Below are positions 1 to 7,123 of a stretch of 17,118 bases of DNA, piece by piece. Within the stretch, counting starts at the first letter, position 1, and each line of letters begins with the position of its first letter. Made by a program: the position numbers and the translations under genes. The notes under the pieces are model-generated. The model made no database searches, was not told the origin of the DNA, and saw only the letters and a program-made list of their open reading frames with translations. Source of the DNA: Alistipes sp. UBA928 (GTDB lineage Bacteria > Bacteroidota > Bacteroidia > Bacteroidales > Rikenellaceae); contig DBDQ01000017.1 in assembly GCA_002293665.1 (NCBI GenBank), forward strand, positions 1-17,118. Direction: 5' to 3'.

Positions 1-67
1 AGCCAACGGCAATATTGGGTTTGACGCGCGGGTAGTGGGGGGTGTGGGGAGCGTTTGCGGTTTCTGG
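1..67. other. Short edge region after era, nothing supported
   Basis: These 67 bases follow the era stop on the minus strand. The era frame stays open here after the stop but has no ATG, GTG or TTG start. A gene may begin just outside the window. No terminator hairpin is visible. Confidence 0.4.
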
Positions 68-967
68 TTATTCTTCGTAGCCGAAGCGGCGGAGGGCGGC
101 GTCGGAGTCGCGCCAGCCGTCGGCTACTTTGACGAAGAGTTCGAGGAAGACTTTTTTGCCGAGGAATTCTTCGAGGTCTTTTCGCGCGGCGGTGCCCACT
201 TTCTTCAAGGCCGCACCCTTGTGGCCGATGATGATACCCTTTTGCGAGGCGCGCGCGACGTGGATCACGGCGCGGATGCGGTCGATCACCGGCTCCTCGC
301 GGTACTCCTCGATCGCCACCTCGACGCTGTATGGCACCTCTTTGGAGTAGGTGAGCAGTATTTTTTCGCGGATGATCTCGCTGGCGAAGAACCTGAGCGA
401 GCGGTCGGTGAGCGTGTCGCGGTCGTAATAGGGGTCGCCTTCGGGCAGCAGGTGGAGTATGCGGCCCAGCAGGCCGTCGGTGTTGAACCCCGTGAGGGCC
501 GATGTGGCGACGGTCTGCGCTCCGGGCAACAGTGCCTCCCACCGCTGTATCATTGCGCCTACCGCCTCGGGGTTAGACAGGTCTATTTTGTTGATTATGA
601 CGATTGTGGGGATGCCGCTCGCGCGGATGCTTTCGACGACTTCGGCGTTGCGCTCCGAAGGGTGGTTGCCCGCGGCGGCGGCGCCTTCCACAGTGTCGGT
701 AACATAGAGGATTACGTCGGCGTCCTGCACCGCGCCCTTTACGAAGCGCATCATAGACTCCTGTAACCGGTAGCCCGGCCGCAGAATCCCCGGCGTGTCG
801 GAGTAGACGATCTGGAAGTCGTCGCCGTTGACGATCCCCATTATGCGGTGGCGCGTGGTCTGCGCCTTGGAGGTGATGATGGAGATGCGCTCGCCCACGA
901 GACGGTTCATCAGCGTGGACTTTCCCACGTTGGGGTTGCCTATGATATTAACAAAACCAGATTTCAT
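68..967 (-). CDS. era: GTPase Era (ribosome small-subunit assembly)
   Basis: Era is a GTPase that binds the 3' end of 16S rRNA and acts as a checkpoint in 30S subunit maturation, in the cytoplasm and at the membrane. The 299-aa product is the usual length. The G domain shows G1 GNPNVGKST (residues 10-18), a G2 region with TTRHR (38-42), G3 DTPG (57-60) and G4 NKID (126-129). The C-terminal KH RNA-binding domain covers roughly 205-285, with the GHKG loop at 248-251. The ATG at 967 is chosen because the G1 motif follows at the normal distance. On the minus strand a -7 type box TACTTTTG ends only 4 nt before this ATG, so the mRNA may be leaderless. Era is divergent from the HAD phosphatase gene and shares a palindromic intergenic region with it. 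The identification is very secure; the promoter reading is inference. Confidence 0.97.
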   Translation of the reverse strand: MKSGFVNIIGNPNVGKSTLMNRLVGERISIITSKAQTTRHRIMGIVNGDDFQIVYSDTPGILRPGYRLQESMMRFVKGAVQDADVILYVTDTVEGAAAAGNHPSERNAEVVESIRASGIPTIVIINKIDLSNPEAVGAMIQRWEALLPGAQTVATSALTGFNTDGLLGRILHLLPEGDPYYDRDTLTDRSLRFFASEIIREKILLTYSKEVPYSVEVAIEEYREEPVIDRIRAVIHVARASQKGIIIGHKGAALKKVGTAARKDLEEFLGKKVFLELFVKVADGWRDSDAALRRFGYEE

Positions 968-968
968 T

Positions 969-1003
969 GTACAAAAGTAGCTATTTTATTGCTACTTTTG
1001 TAC
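969..1003. promoter_or_regulatory. Divergent promoter palindrome between era and the HAD gene
   Basis: A perfect inverted repeat has 13-nt arms (GTACAAAAGTAGC at 969-981 and its reverse complement at 991-1003) around a 9-nt AT-rich loop. Each arm contains TACTTTTG, a match to the Bacteroidota -7 box TAnnTTTG: at 993-1000 for the plus-strand operon and at 979-972 for era. For the plus strand an ATTG at 966-969 lies 23 nt upstream and could be a weak -33 element; no -33 is visible for era. Transcription starting a few nt after each box would begin next to the start codons at 1008 and 967. The symmetry also suits an operator for a dimeric regulator. The repeat is directly visible; the function is inferred. 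Confidence 0.6.
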
Positions 1004-1007
1004 CGTC

Positions 1008-1841
1008 ATGACACAACACAGACCAACAGTTGCACTGATATACGATTTCGACGGGACGCTGTCGGCGGGAAACATGCAGGAGTATGACTTTATCCCGGCC
1101 GTGGGCAAGAGTAACTACGATTTCTGGAGAGAGTCTTCGCAGTTGGCGCGCGATGCCGACGCCGATCCAATACTCACCTACATGGCGCGCATGATCGCCG
1201 AGGCGAAGGCAAGCAACGTGCCCATCACCAGGGAGCGTTTCCGTGAGTTCGGCCGCAGTGTGAAACTTTTTCCGGGGGTCGAGGAGTGGTTCGGCCGAAT
1301 CAACCGCTACGGCGTCGAAAAGGGGCTCAACATAGTGCACTACATCAACTCGTCGGGCATTCGCGAGATGATCGAGGGGACGTCGATCGCCGGTGAGTTC
1401 CGAAAGATATATGCCTGTTCTTTTCTATACGACGACGCGGGCGAGGCGTACTGGCCCGGTGTGGCGATCAACTTCACCAACAAAACGCAGTTTATATTTA
1501 AGATCAACAAGGGCGTCGACGAGGTGTGGGACGGCAAGGCGGTGAACGAATACATCCCCGAAAAGATGCGTGTCGTGCCTTTCCGGCGCATGATATACTT
1601 CGGCGACGGCACTACCGATATTCCCTGTATGAGGCTCGTGAAGTCGTCGGGTGGATATTCGATAGCCGTCTATAATCCCGCGGAGGAGCAGGCACAGCGT
1701 CCGGCGGCTGAGAAGCTGTTGGGCGAGAACAGGGTCGATTTCGTTACCCCGGCCGATTACGGTCCCGGCGGACGGCTCGACGCCATTGTACACACGATAA
1801 TTGACAAGATCGCTGCCGAGGTGGAACTTTCGAGATTATGA
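1008..1841 (+). CDS. HAD-superfamily phosphatase (haloacid dehalogenase-like)
   Basis: This 277-aa cytoplasmic protein has the HAD phosphohydrolase motifs: motif I DFDGT at 13-17 (nucleophile D13, acid D15), a motif II candidate NSSG at 114-117, lysines around 159-168 for motif III, and motif IV GDGTTD at 199-204. The family uses Mg2+ and an aspartyl-phosphate intermediate to dephosphorylate small molecules. A long helical segment between motifs I and II would be a C1-type cap, as in phosphoserine-phosphatase-like members, but the substrate cannot be read from sequence. The start is the only ATG before motif I. Its stop overlaps the rdgB start by 4 nt (ATGA), so the two are probably translationally coupled; a house-cleaning or nucleotide-related role is an inference from that. 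A -7 box ends 7 nt before the ATG, leaving little or no leader. Confidence 0.85.
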   Translation: MTQHRPTVALIYDFDGTLSAGNMQEYDFIPAVGKSNYDFWRESSQLARDADADPILTYMARMIAEAKASNVPITRERFREFGRSVKLFPGVEEWFGRINRYGVEKGLNIVHYINSSGIREMIEGTSIAGEFRKIYACSFLYDDAGEAYWPGVAINFTNKTQFIFKINKGVDEVWDGKAVNEYIPEKMRVVPFRRMIYFGDGTTDIPCMRLVKSSGGYSIAVYNPAEEQAQRPAAEKLLGENRVDFVTPADYGPGGRLDAIVHTIIDKIAAEVELSRL

Positions 1842-2425
1842 AGATAGTTTTTGCGACCAATAACGGCCACAAGCTGGCGGAGGTGGCGGCGATCCTGGGC
1901 CCCGAATGGGAACTTGTGACCCCCGCTTCGTTGGGCATTACCGAGGATATTCCCGAGACGCAATCCACGCTTGAGGGCAACGCACTGCAAAAGGCGCGCT
2001 ATATTTATGAGCGCACGGGTCTCGATTGCTTTGCCGATGACACGGGGTTGGAGGTGACGGCTTTGGGTGGCGCTCCGGGGGTGCGTTCGGCGCGTTACGC
2101 GGGCGATCATCACGACTTTGATGACAATAACCGTCTGCTGCTACACAATCTGGAGGGTGCGGCCGACCGCTCGGCGAGGTTCCGTACCGTGATAGCACTG
2201 ATCGAAAGGGGCCGCGATCATCTGTTCGAAGGGCGCGTCGAGGGGCGTATCATAGATGAGTATCGCGGCACGGAGGGATTCGGTTATGATCCGATATTCA
2301 TTCCCAAGGGGGCCGACACCACATTTGCCGAGATGTCGCCTGCCGAGAAAAACGCCATAAGCCACCGCGCCAGGGCGGTCGAGCGTCTGGTGGAATTTCT
2401 TAACAAACCGAACCATAAGCCATGA
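1838..2425 (+). CDS. rdgB: XTP/dITP pyrophosphatase (RdgB/HAM1 family)
   Basis: RdgB hydrolyses non-canonical purine triphosphates (dITP, XTP) to the monophosphate and pyrophosphate, keeping deaminated bases out of DNA and RNA. The 195-aa length is typical. Family motifs are the N-terminal substrate loop TNNGHK (7-12), DDTGLEV (67-73) with the predicted catalytic Asp at 68, GFGYDPIF (147-154) and SHR (175-177). It sits between a HAD phosphatase and a thioredoxin-like lipoprotein, overlapping both by 4 nt (ATGA at each junction), so it is an internal gene of a tightly coupled operon. All expected motifs are present and nothing looks truncated. Confidence 0.96.
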   Translation: MKIVFATNNGHKLAEVAAILGPEWELVTPASLGITEDIPETQSTLEGNALQKARYIYERTGLDCFADDTGLEVTALGGAPGVRSARYAGDHHDFDDNNRLLLHNLEGAADRSARFRTVIALIERGRDHLFEGRVEGRIIDEYRGTEGFGYDPIFIPKGADTTFAEMSPAEKNAISHRARAVERLVEFLNKPNHKP

Positions 2426-3411
2426 AAATGAACCTGCTTTTCGTTACGGCCCTGATGCTCTGCGCAGCATGTGGCGGCCAAAATGCCAAAAAATCGACCG
2501 GGGACGCAGGAGCCGTTGGTGCGAACACCACAGCCGACTCGGTGACGATTTACCGTTCACCCCGCCCACCCGCGATGATTACCGATCCACAGGCCCAGAT
2601 GCAGTGGACGACGGAACACTACTGGGACAACTTTGAGTTTGCCGACACGCTCGCCGTGCCGCGTTGGAGCGACTATGCCGAGCAGGCATTCGTCGACGTC
2701 AACTACGCCATGGCAAACAATAACGTGCCCTTCGAGACCGCATCGGCTGTCATCTCCTCTCTTTTCCGCAAGGCGTCGATCAACAAGGCGGCATTCATGA
2801 AATTTGCCGAGGTGGCCGAGAAGTATCTGTTCGACCCCAACTACCCGCTCCGCAACGAGGAGCTATACATCGTGGTGCTGAGAAGCGTGCTCGAAAATCC
2901 CGCCCTCGACGAGTGGGAGCGCATCCGCCCGCAGGAACAGTTGCGTCTGGCACTCAAGAACCGCATAGGCGAACTTGCCACCGATTTCAGATACACACTT
3001 GAGAGCGGCGCCACCGGAATGCTGCGCACTCTGAGGTCTCCGTACACCCTTGTCTTCTTTAACAATCCCGGCTGCCCTGCATGCCGCACGACCATAGACC
3101 AGATAATGGCCTCGCCATTGCTCGTCGACATGATAGGTAAGGGTACGCTCGCCGTGCTGGCTATCTATACCGATTCCGATCTCGACGCATGGAGAGAGTA
3201 CAACCCCGAGATGCCCGAAAAATGGATACTCGCCTACGACGCCGGTGAAAAGATCAAAAACGAAGAACTTTACGACATAAAGGCTATACCGACCGTATAT
3301 CTGCTCGACGCCGACAAACGGGTGATGCTGAAGGACGAAATGTCGGTGCCGAGAATAGAATACACCCTGGCAGTAGCAACCGGAGCTGTCGAAGCCCCGG
3401 CGGCGAATTAG
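2422..3411 (+). CDS. Thioredoxin-fold lipoprotein (DUF5106-like N-terminal region)
   Basis: This 329-aa protein begins with a lysine-containing n-region and a hydrophobic stretch ending in CAAC at residues 14-17. C17 is the likely lipidated cysteine, so the product is probably a periplasm-facing lipoprotein, though the residue at -3 is not the classic Leu. Residues about 40-195 form a helical domain resembling the Bacteroidota DUF5106 family. The C-terminal part, from about 200, is a thioredoxin fold with CPAC at 218-221 and a cis-Pro segment AIPTVYLLD (P290). A role in periplasmic disulfide or redox chemistry is likely; the exact partner is unknown. The ATG overlaps the rdgB stop by 4 nt. 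A second in-frame ATG lies two codons downstream, but the first keeps the overlap seen at the other junction. Co-transcription with cytoplasmic RdgB and FolD has no obvious functional reason. Confidence 0.8.
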   Translation: MKMNLLFVTALMLCAACGGQNAKKSTGDAGAVGANTTADSVTIYRSPRPPAMITDPQAQMQWTTEHYWDNFEFADTLAVPRWSDYAEQAFVDVNYAMANNNVPFETASAVISSLFRKASINKAAFMKFAEVAEKYLFDPNYPLRNEELYIVVLRSVLENPALDEWERIRPQEQLRLALKNRIGELATDFRYTLESGATGMLRTLRSPYTLVFFNNPGCPACRTTIDQIMASPLLVDMIGKGTLAVLAIYTDSDLDAWREYNPEMPEKWILAYDAGEKIKNEELYDIKAIPTVYLLDADKRVMLKDEMSVPRIEYTLAVATGAVEAPAAN

Positions 3412-3427
3412 GCTAAAATATTGAGAT

Positions 3428-4294
3428 ATGAATTTAATTGATGGAAAAGAAGTCGCGGCTGCGCTGCGCAAAGAGATAGCTGCCGAGGTCGAAACGATGG
3501 TTGCCAAGGGCGAGCGTCCGCCATACCTGGTGGCCGTGCTCGTGGGCGACGACGGGGCCTCGCAAACATACGTGGGAAACAAAGAGAAGATGTCGGCCGA
3601 GGTGGGTTTTCGCTCGCAGGTGCTGCGATTGCCTGCCGAAACCACTCAGGAGGCTCTGCTCGCCGAAGTGGCACGGCTCAACGCCGATCCCGAGGTGGAC
3701 GGGTTCATAGTCCAACTGCCCCTGCCGCGTCACATAGACGAACAACGCGTGATAGAAGCGATAGACCCCAGGAAAGATGTCGACGGATTTCATCCCGAGA
3801 ACGTGGGACGGATGGCGATGGGGCTTCCGGCTTTTGTGTCGGCGACCCCCGACGGGATACTCTCGCTGCTACGCTACTACGATATTCCCACCGCCGGCAA
3901 ACACTGCGTTGTCATAGGCCGCTCCAACATAGTCGGCCGGCCCATAGCCAACCTCCTCTCGCAAAAAGGTTGGGACTGCACGGTGACGATATGCCATAGC
4001 CGAACGGCTAACCTGCCGGAAGTCGTGAGACAGGGCGACATAGTGATCGCCGCCCTCGGCCGTGCCGAATTTGTCACTGCCGACATGATAAAGCCCGGCG
4101 CCGTGGTGATCGACGTGGGTATAACCCGGGTGCCGAGCGAAACGACGAAAAGCGGTTGGAAACTGCTTGGTGATGTGAAGTTCGACGAGGTGGCCCCGCG
4201 TTGTTCTTACATAACACCCGTTCCCGGCGGCGTGGGCCCCATGACGATCGTCTCCCTGATGAAGAACACGCTTAAAGCGCGCCACGGTTTGTAA
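3428..4294 (+). CDS. folD: Bifunctional methylenetetrahydrofolate dehydrogenase/cyclohydrolase
   Basis: FolD interconverts 5,10-methylene-THF, 5,10-methenyl-THF and 10-formyl-THF, supplying one-carbon units for purine and formyl-methionine synthesis in the cytoplasm. The 288-aa length is standard. Visible signatures are the YxxxK pair at Y48/K52, QLPLP (96-100), KDVDGFHP (116-123), the dinucleotide-binding stretch VIGRSNIVGRP (162-172) and the C-terminal PVPGGVGPMT (264-273). The gene begins 16 nt after the lipoprotein gene without an obvious -7 box of its own, so it is probably the last gene of the operon. It is followed by a strong hairpin terminator that also faces the convergent OstA-like gene. 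Both catalytic and cofactor motifs are intact. Confidence 0.97.
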   Translation: MNLIDGKEVAAALRKEIAAEVETMVAKGERPPYLVAVLVGDDGASQTYVGNKEKMSAEVGFRSQVLRLPAETTQEALLAEVARLNADPEVDGFIVQLPLPRHIDEQRVIEAIDPRKDVDGFHPENVGRMAMGLPAFVSATPDGILSLLRYYDIPTAGKHCVVIGRSNIVGRPIANLLSQKGWDCTVTICHSRTANLPEVVRQGDIVIAALGRAEFVTADMIKPGAVVIDVGITRVPSETTKSGWKLLGDVKFDEVAPRCSYITPVPGGVGPMTIVSLMKNTLKARHGL

Positions 4295-4313
4295 CTCCCA
4301 TGGTTATGAACGA

Positions 4314-4350
4314 ATCGGGCGTCCCCATCTTGAGGACGCCCGATCTTTTT
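4314..4350 (+). terminator. Rho-independent terminator after folD
   Basis: A perfect 11-bp GC-rich stem (ATCGGGCGTCC at 4314-4324 paired with 4334-4344) with a 9-nt loop is followed by C and five T residues. It lies 20 nt after the folD stop and reads in the folD direction. The T run overlaps the last bases of the convergent OstA-like gene, whose stop codon is at 4349-4351. On the opposite strand the same stem is not followed by a T run, so it probably terminates the folD transcript better than the OstA-like one. Confidence 0.88.
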
Positions 4351-7123
4351 ATTGTGCCGGTTCGCGATAGTATTGTCGGCGGAAGTCGATGGCGTAGGGG
4401 GGCAGGGGGTCGGAGCGGTCGGCCCACATGCGGTTTTGCATCAGGTATTCGCGCCGGCGGTCGATGCGTGCGGCGATGGGGAATTCGGGGTGGGGCAGGC
4501 TGTCGTGCCAGGCGCGTTCGGAGGGTCTCACGCGGCGGTCGAAAACGTCGGGCAACCCAGGGCGCCGTTCGATGCGCCACACGAAGCCCTGCATGACCGT
4601 CGGCTGGGTGGCGGGAATCTGGTGCATGGGGTAGACGGTGTAGTCGACGTTTTGGCGCATGACGATGTCGCGCAGAGAGTCGGCCTCGAAGATGAAACTG
4701 ATGTTGTTGGCGGTGCTCACGAGGAATGCGAGGACTTCCGACATTATTATCGAGCCGTCGTCCTGGGGCTCTTCTTCCTGAATGTAGTAGTATGCCTGTG
4801 CGTTTTCGTTGGCGTCGTGGAGGTATATCTCGCCGTCGCGGAACCATGACGACATGTTGCGGCCTTTGATCTGGTTGAACTGTCGCGATGTCGCTTCGCC
4901 GATCTGCGACCCCATCACGGGATCGCCGTAGAACTCGGCGTGCTCGATCTGTTGATTGACCGTGAAGATAGTCATCGAGTCCGATGTGATCTGGTTCTCG
5001 TTGTGCCACAGTATGGGGCTGCGGTAGAGATGGACGGTGGAGTCGACCGAGAATCCGACCATCGAGTCGGCGACGGCCTGCATGTCTTTGCGCCATATTT
5101 TGACGTTGCGCCATCCGCGGAAGATGCGGAACGTGGTGTCGGCGGCGGTACTGTCGGCGGGGGGCAGCGAGTCGAGGAGTGCGAGTGAGTCGAGCGTGAG
5201 CAGTGAATCGAGCCTCAGCAGCGAGTCGCGCACGAGGGTGGAGTCGGTTCGGGCGAGCGAGTCGAGTAGGGCGGCATCGTCGTCGCGCCTTACCGAGCGA
5301 CGTCTCGCGGCGAGGCGTGCCGCTCTTTCGGCGGCCCTGGCGGCCCGTTTTTCTTCTCTCAGGCGCTCTTTTTCGAGTCGGGTTGCGGCTTTCGCGGCGA
5401 ATTTGGTCTCGCGGCGTTCGGCGGCGAGGCGTGCTCTTTGGGCTTTCAGGCGCCGTGCTTCGGCTTTTTGGAGCACGCGGTAGGCTTTGGGGTCGGCGGT
5501 ACGGATGCTGTCGATGCGCACGAGGCTGTCGGCCCTGGCTATGCTGTCGAGCTTCAGCCGGGCGAGCGAATCGGCGGCGCTCTTTCCCGTGGCGGGGGTT
5601 TTGGCGCGCGGGCGGATGTAGTTCTCGGCCGTAGAGAGGCTGTCGGCTGTGGCGGCGAGCTCGGTGGCCCGTGCGCGCAGTTCCACCACCTTGGGCGGCT
5701 CGATCTTCTCTATTTCAGGCTTGGGCTCGGGCAGGGGTTCAGGCGCGATCGGGGCCGGCAGGCTGTCGATGCGCGGCAGGTTGTCGAAAATTGTCAAACT
5801 GTCGAGAACCAGCAGGCTGTCGAGAATCGGAGAGATGTCGGGGATGGGCCCGGGTGCGACGGGTTCCGGCGCGGGCGGATAGAGCACAGTCATGATAGAG
5901 TCAGCCTGCCGGCGCATCTGTGCGATCGAGACGCGCATAGGGTCTATCACCGCGGCGAGGCTGTCGGCCATCACCACGCGCACCGAGTCGCTCAGCGAGT
6001 CGACCCATTTGAGGTGCGCTAACGGGTCGGGGCCTTCCTCACCGGCGACACCCGATCCGAGAGAGTCGCGCCTTGCATTGTCCGACGGATAGCGGACGTA
6101 CATGAACACCGTGTCGGCTCTCATGTAGAGCGTGTCGGCGTTACCCTGATCGGCGTCGTAGTTAAGCAGCGCGGGACGCCGCGTGAGCCTTGTTTCGCCC
6201 CTCTCGCCCCAATAGTGGGCCAGGTCGCCGAAAGCCGAGCTGGAGTGTTCGCGGTCGTCGATCTGCACGTTGCCGTAGAATACGCCGTCGCGCCGCCGGG
6301 CGTTGTAGTCGATGGTGTCGGCCCACGACTCGCGGAATTCGTCGAGTACGTAGGCGTTGTCGTGAAAGAAGTAGGTGCTGTCGCGGCTGTTGTAGCGGCC
6401 CTGAATGGCCGAGATCATCTCGCCTTCACTTGTCCAGATGTAGGTGCGGGTGTAGAATGTCGCCACCTTGGTCTCGGTGTTGTAGCGCACCGAGTCGGAG
6501 GTTAGTTCGTGGGTGTCGTTGCGCATCTGCACGCCCTGCACACCCACCATCTCGTGCAGGTCGGAGTAGAAGTATCCCCTTTCGGACTCCATAGTGTTGT
6601 CTTCGTGGTAGACCACGCCGCCGCCCGTCCAGATGCCGATGTTGTCGCGTGTGTTGAACGAGAACATTTGGGTCGTGTAGAGCGTGGCGCTGCCGTCGAT
6701 AACCTTCACAACGGGCGAGAAGACCCGCGCCATGTTGCCGTCGCCGTCGTACTCGGCCCTGTCGCCGTAGACGAATGTCGAGTCTTTGTTAATGATAACG
6801 TTGCCGTAGCAGTCGAGCCGGTTGGCCGAGTAGTAGCGCACGGCGCTGTCGCATGCGATCACGGCTCCGTTGTGGTGAAAAGCGACGTTGCCCACGAGTA
6901 TCTGAGCCCTTTCGTCGATGCCCAGCGAGCGCATCAGTTCCTGATTGGAGTACATTCGCGAGGCCATGATGTCGACAGGCTTTTTCTCGCCCTCGCCCTG
7001 TTGCTGCCCGCTGTTCTGCTGCGGCGTCTCCTGCCTGCCCACACTTTCGGAGAGGGCCTGCGAAAAGAGGGCCCCGCCGAAAACGAGACCCGCTGCCAGC
7101 AGCATATAGCCCCTCAGGCTCAC
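4349..7123 (-). CDS. OstA/LptA-like envelope protein with DSLxxx repeats
   Basis: This 924-aa protein has an N-terminal hydrophobic signal (about 1-24) and then an OstA-like N-terminal beta-rich region (about 50-340), whose repeating pattern of acidic turns, Asp-Ser and short strands suits an LptA/OstA beta-jellyroll. Residues about 345-665 are a low-complexity linker: DSL/DSI hexads, a Pro-Glu stretch (418-478) and an Ala/Arg/Glu-rich likely coiled coil (about 545-612). Residues about 675-845 form a second beta-rich region with SDSMTIF and AEFYGDP motifs. By family it probably acts in LPS transport or outer-membrane assembly in the periplasm. The GTG start at 7123 overlaps the preceding stop as GTGA and keeps Arg4 as the positive n-region; an ATG at 7105 would leave a signal peptide with no positive charge. 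It is the last gene of the envelope operon. The assignment to LptA-like function is family-level only. Confidence 0.8.
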   Translation of the reverse strand: MSLRGYMLLAAGLVFGGALFSQALSESVGRQETPQQNSGQQQGEGEKKPVDIMASRMYSNQELMRSLGIDERAQILVGNVAFHHNGAVIACDSAVRYYSANRLDCYGNVIINKDSTFVYGDRAEYDGDGNMARVFSPVVKVIDGSATLYTTQMFSFNTRDNIGIWTGGGVVYHEDNTMESERGYFYSDLHEMVGVQGVQMRNDTHELTSDSVRYNTETKVATFYTRTYIWTSEGEMISAIQGRYNSRDSTYFFHDNAYVLDEFRESWADTIDYNARRRDGVFYGNVQIDDREHSSSAFGDLAHYWGERGETRLTRRPALLNYDADQGNADTLYMRADTVFMYVRYPSDNARRDSLGSGVAGEEGPDPLAHLKWVDSLSDSVRVVMADSLAAVIDPMRVSIAQMRRQADSIMTVLYPPAPEPVAPGPIPDISPILDSLLVLDSLTIFDNLPRIDSLPAPIAPEPLPEPKPEIEKIEPPKVVELRARATELAATADSLSTAENYIRPRAKTPATGKSAADSLARLKLDSIARADSLVRIDSIRTADPKAYRVLQKAEARRLKAQRARLAAERRETKFAAKAATRLEKERLREEKRAARAAERAARLAARRRSVRRDDDAALLDSLARTDSTLVRDSLLRLDSLLTLDSLALLDSLPPADSTAADTTFRIFRGWRNVKIWRKDMQAVADSMVGFSVDSTVHLYRSPILWHNENQITSDSMTIFTVNQQIEHAEFYGDPVMGSQIGEATSRQFNQIKGRNMSSWFRDGEIYLHDANENAQAYYYIQEEEPQDDGSIIMSEVLAFLVSTANNISFIFEADSLRDIVMRQNVDYTVYPMHQIPATQPTVMQGFVWRIERRPGLPDVFDRRVRPSERAWHDSLPHPEFPIAARIDRRREYLMQNRMWADRSDPLPPYAIDFRRQYYREPAQ
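5147..5263 (-). repeat. DSLxxx hexapeptide array in the OstA-like protein
   Basis: Residues 621-659 of the OstA-like protein hold seven consecutive hexads beginning with Asp-Ser, at D621, D627, D633, D639, D645, D651 and D657, with Leu or Thr at the third position. In DNA this is an 18-bp period, not perfectly conserved. Related shorter runs of the same period lie at residues 435-455 (four units, the third DNL) and 526-540 (three units). The spacing is visible directly; the structural role is unknown. Confidence 0.85.

Noticed and set aside
1..67. Possible start of another gene downstream of era
   Set aside because: The frame open after the era stop has no start codon within the window, and too little sequence remains to identify a family.
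35..766. A 243-codon plus-strand frame opposite era
   Set aside because: Era is unmistakable on the other strand; this product is low-complexity and shadow-like.
5037..6022. Several plus-strand frames rich in Ser/Arg or Gly/Val opposite the OstA-like linker
   Set aside because: They arise from the repetitive DSL-coding DNA read backwards, not from real genes.
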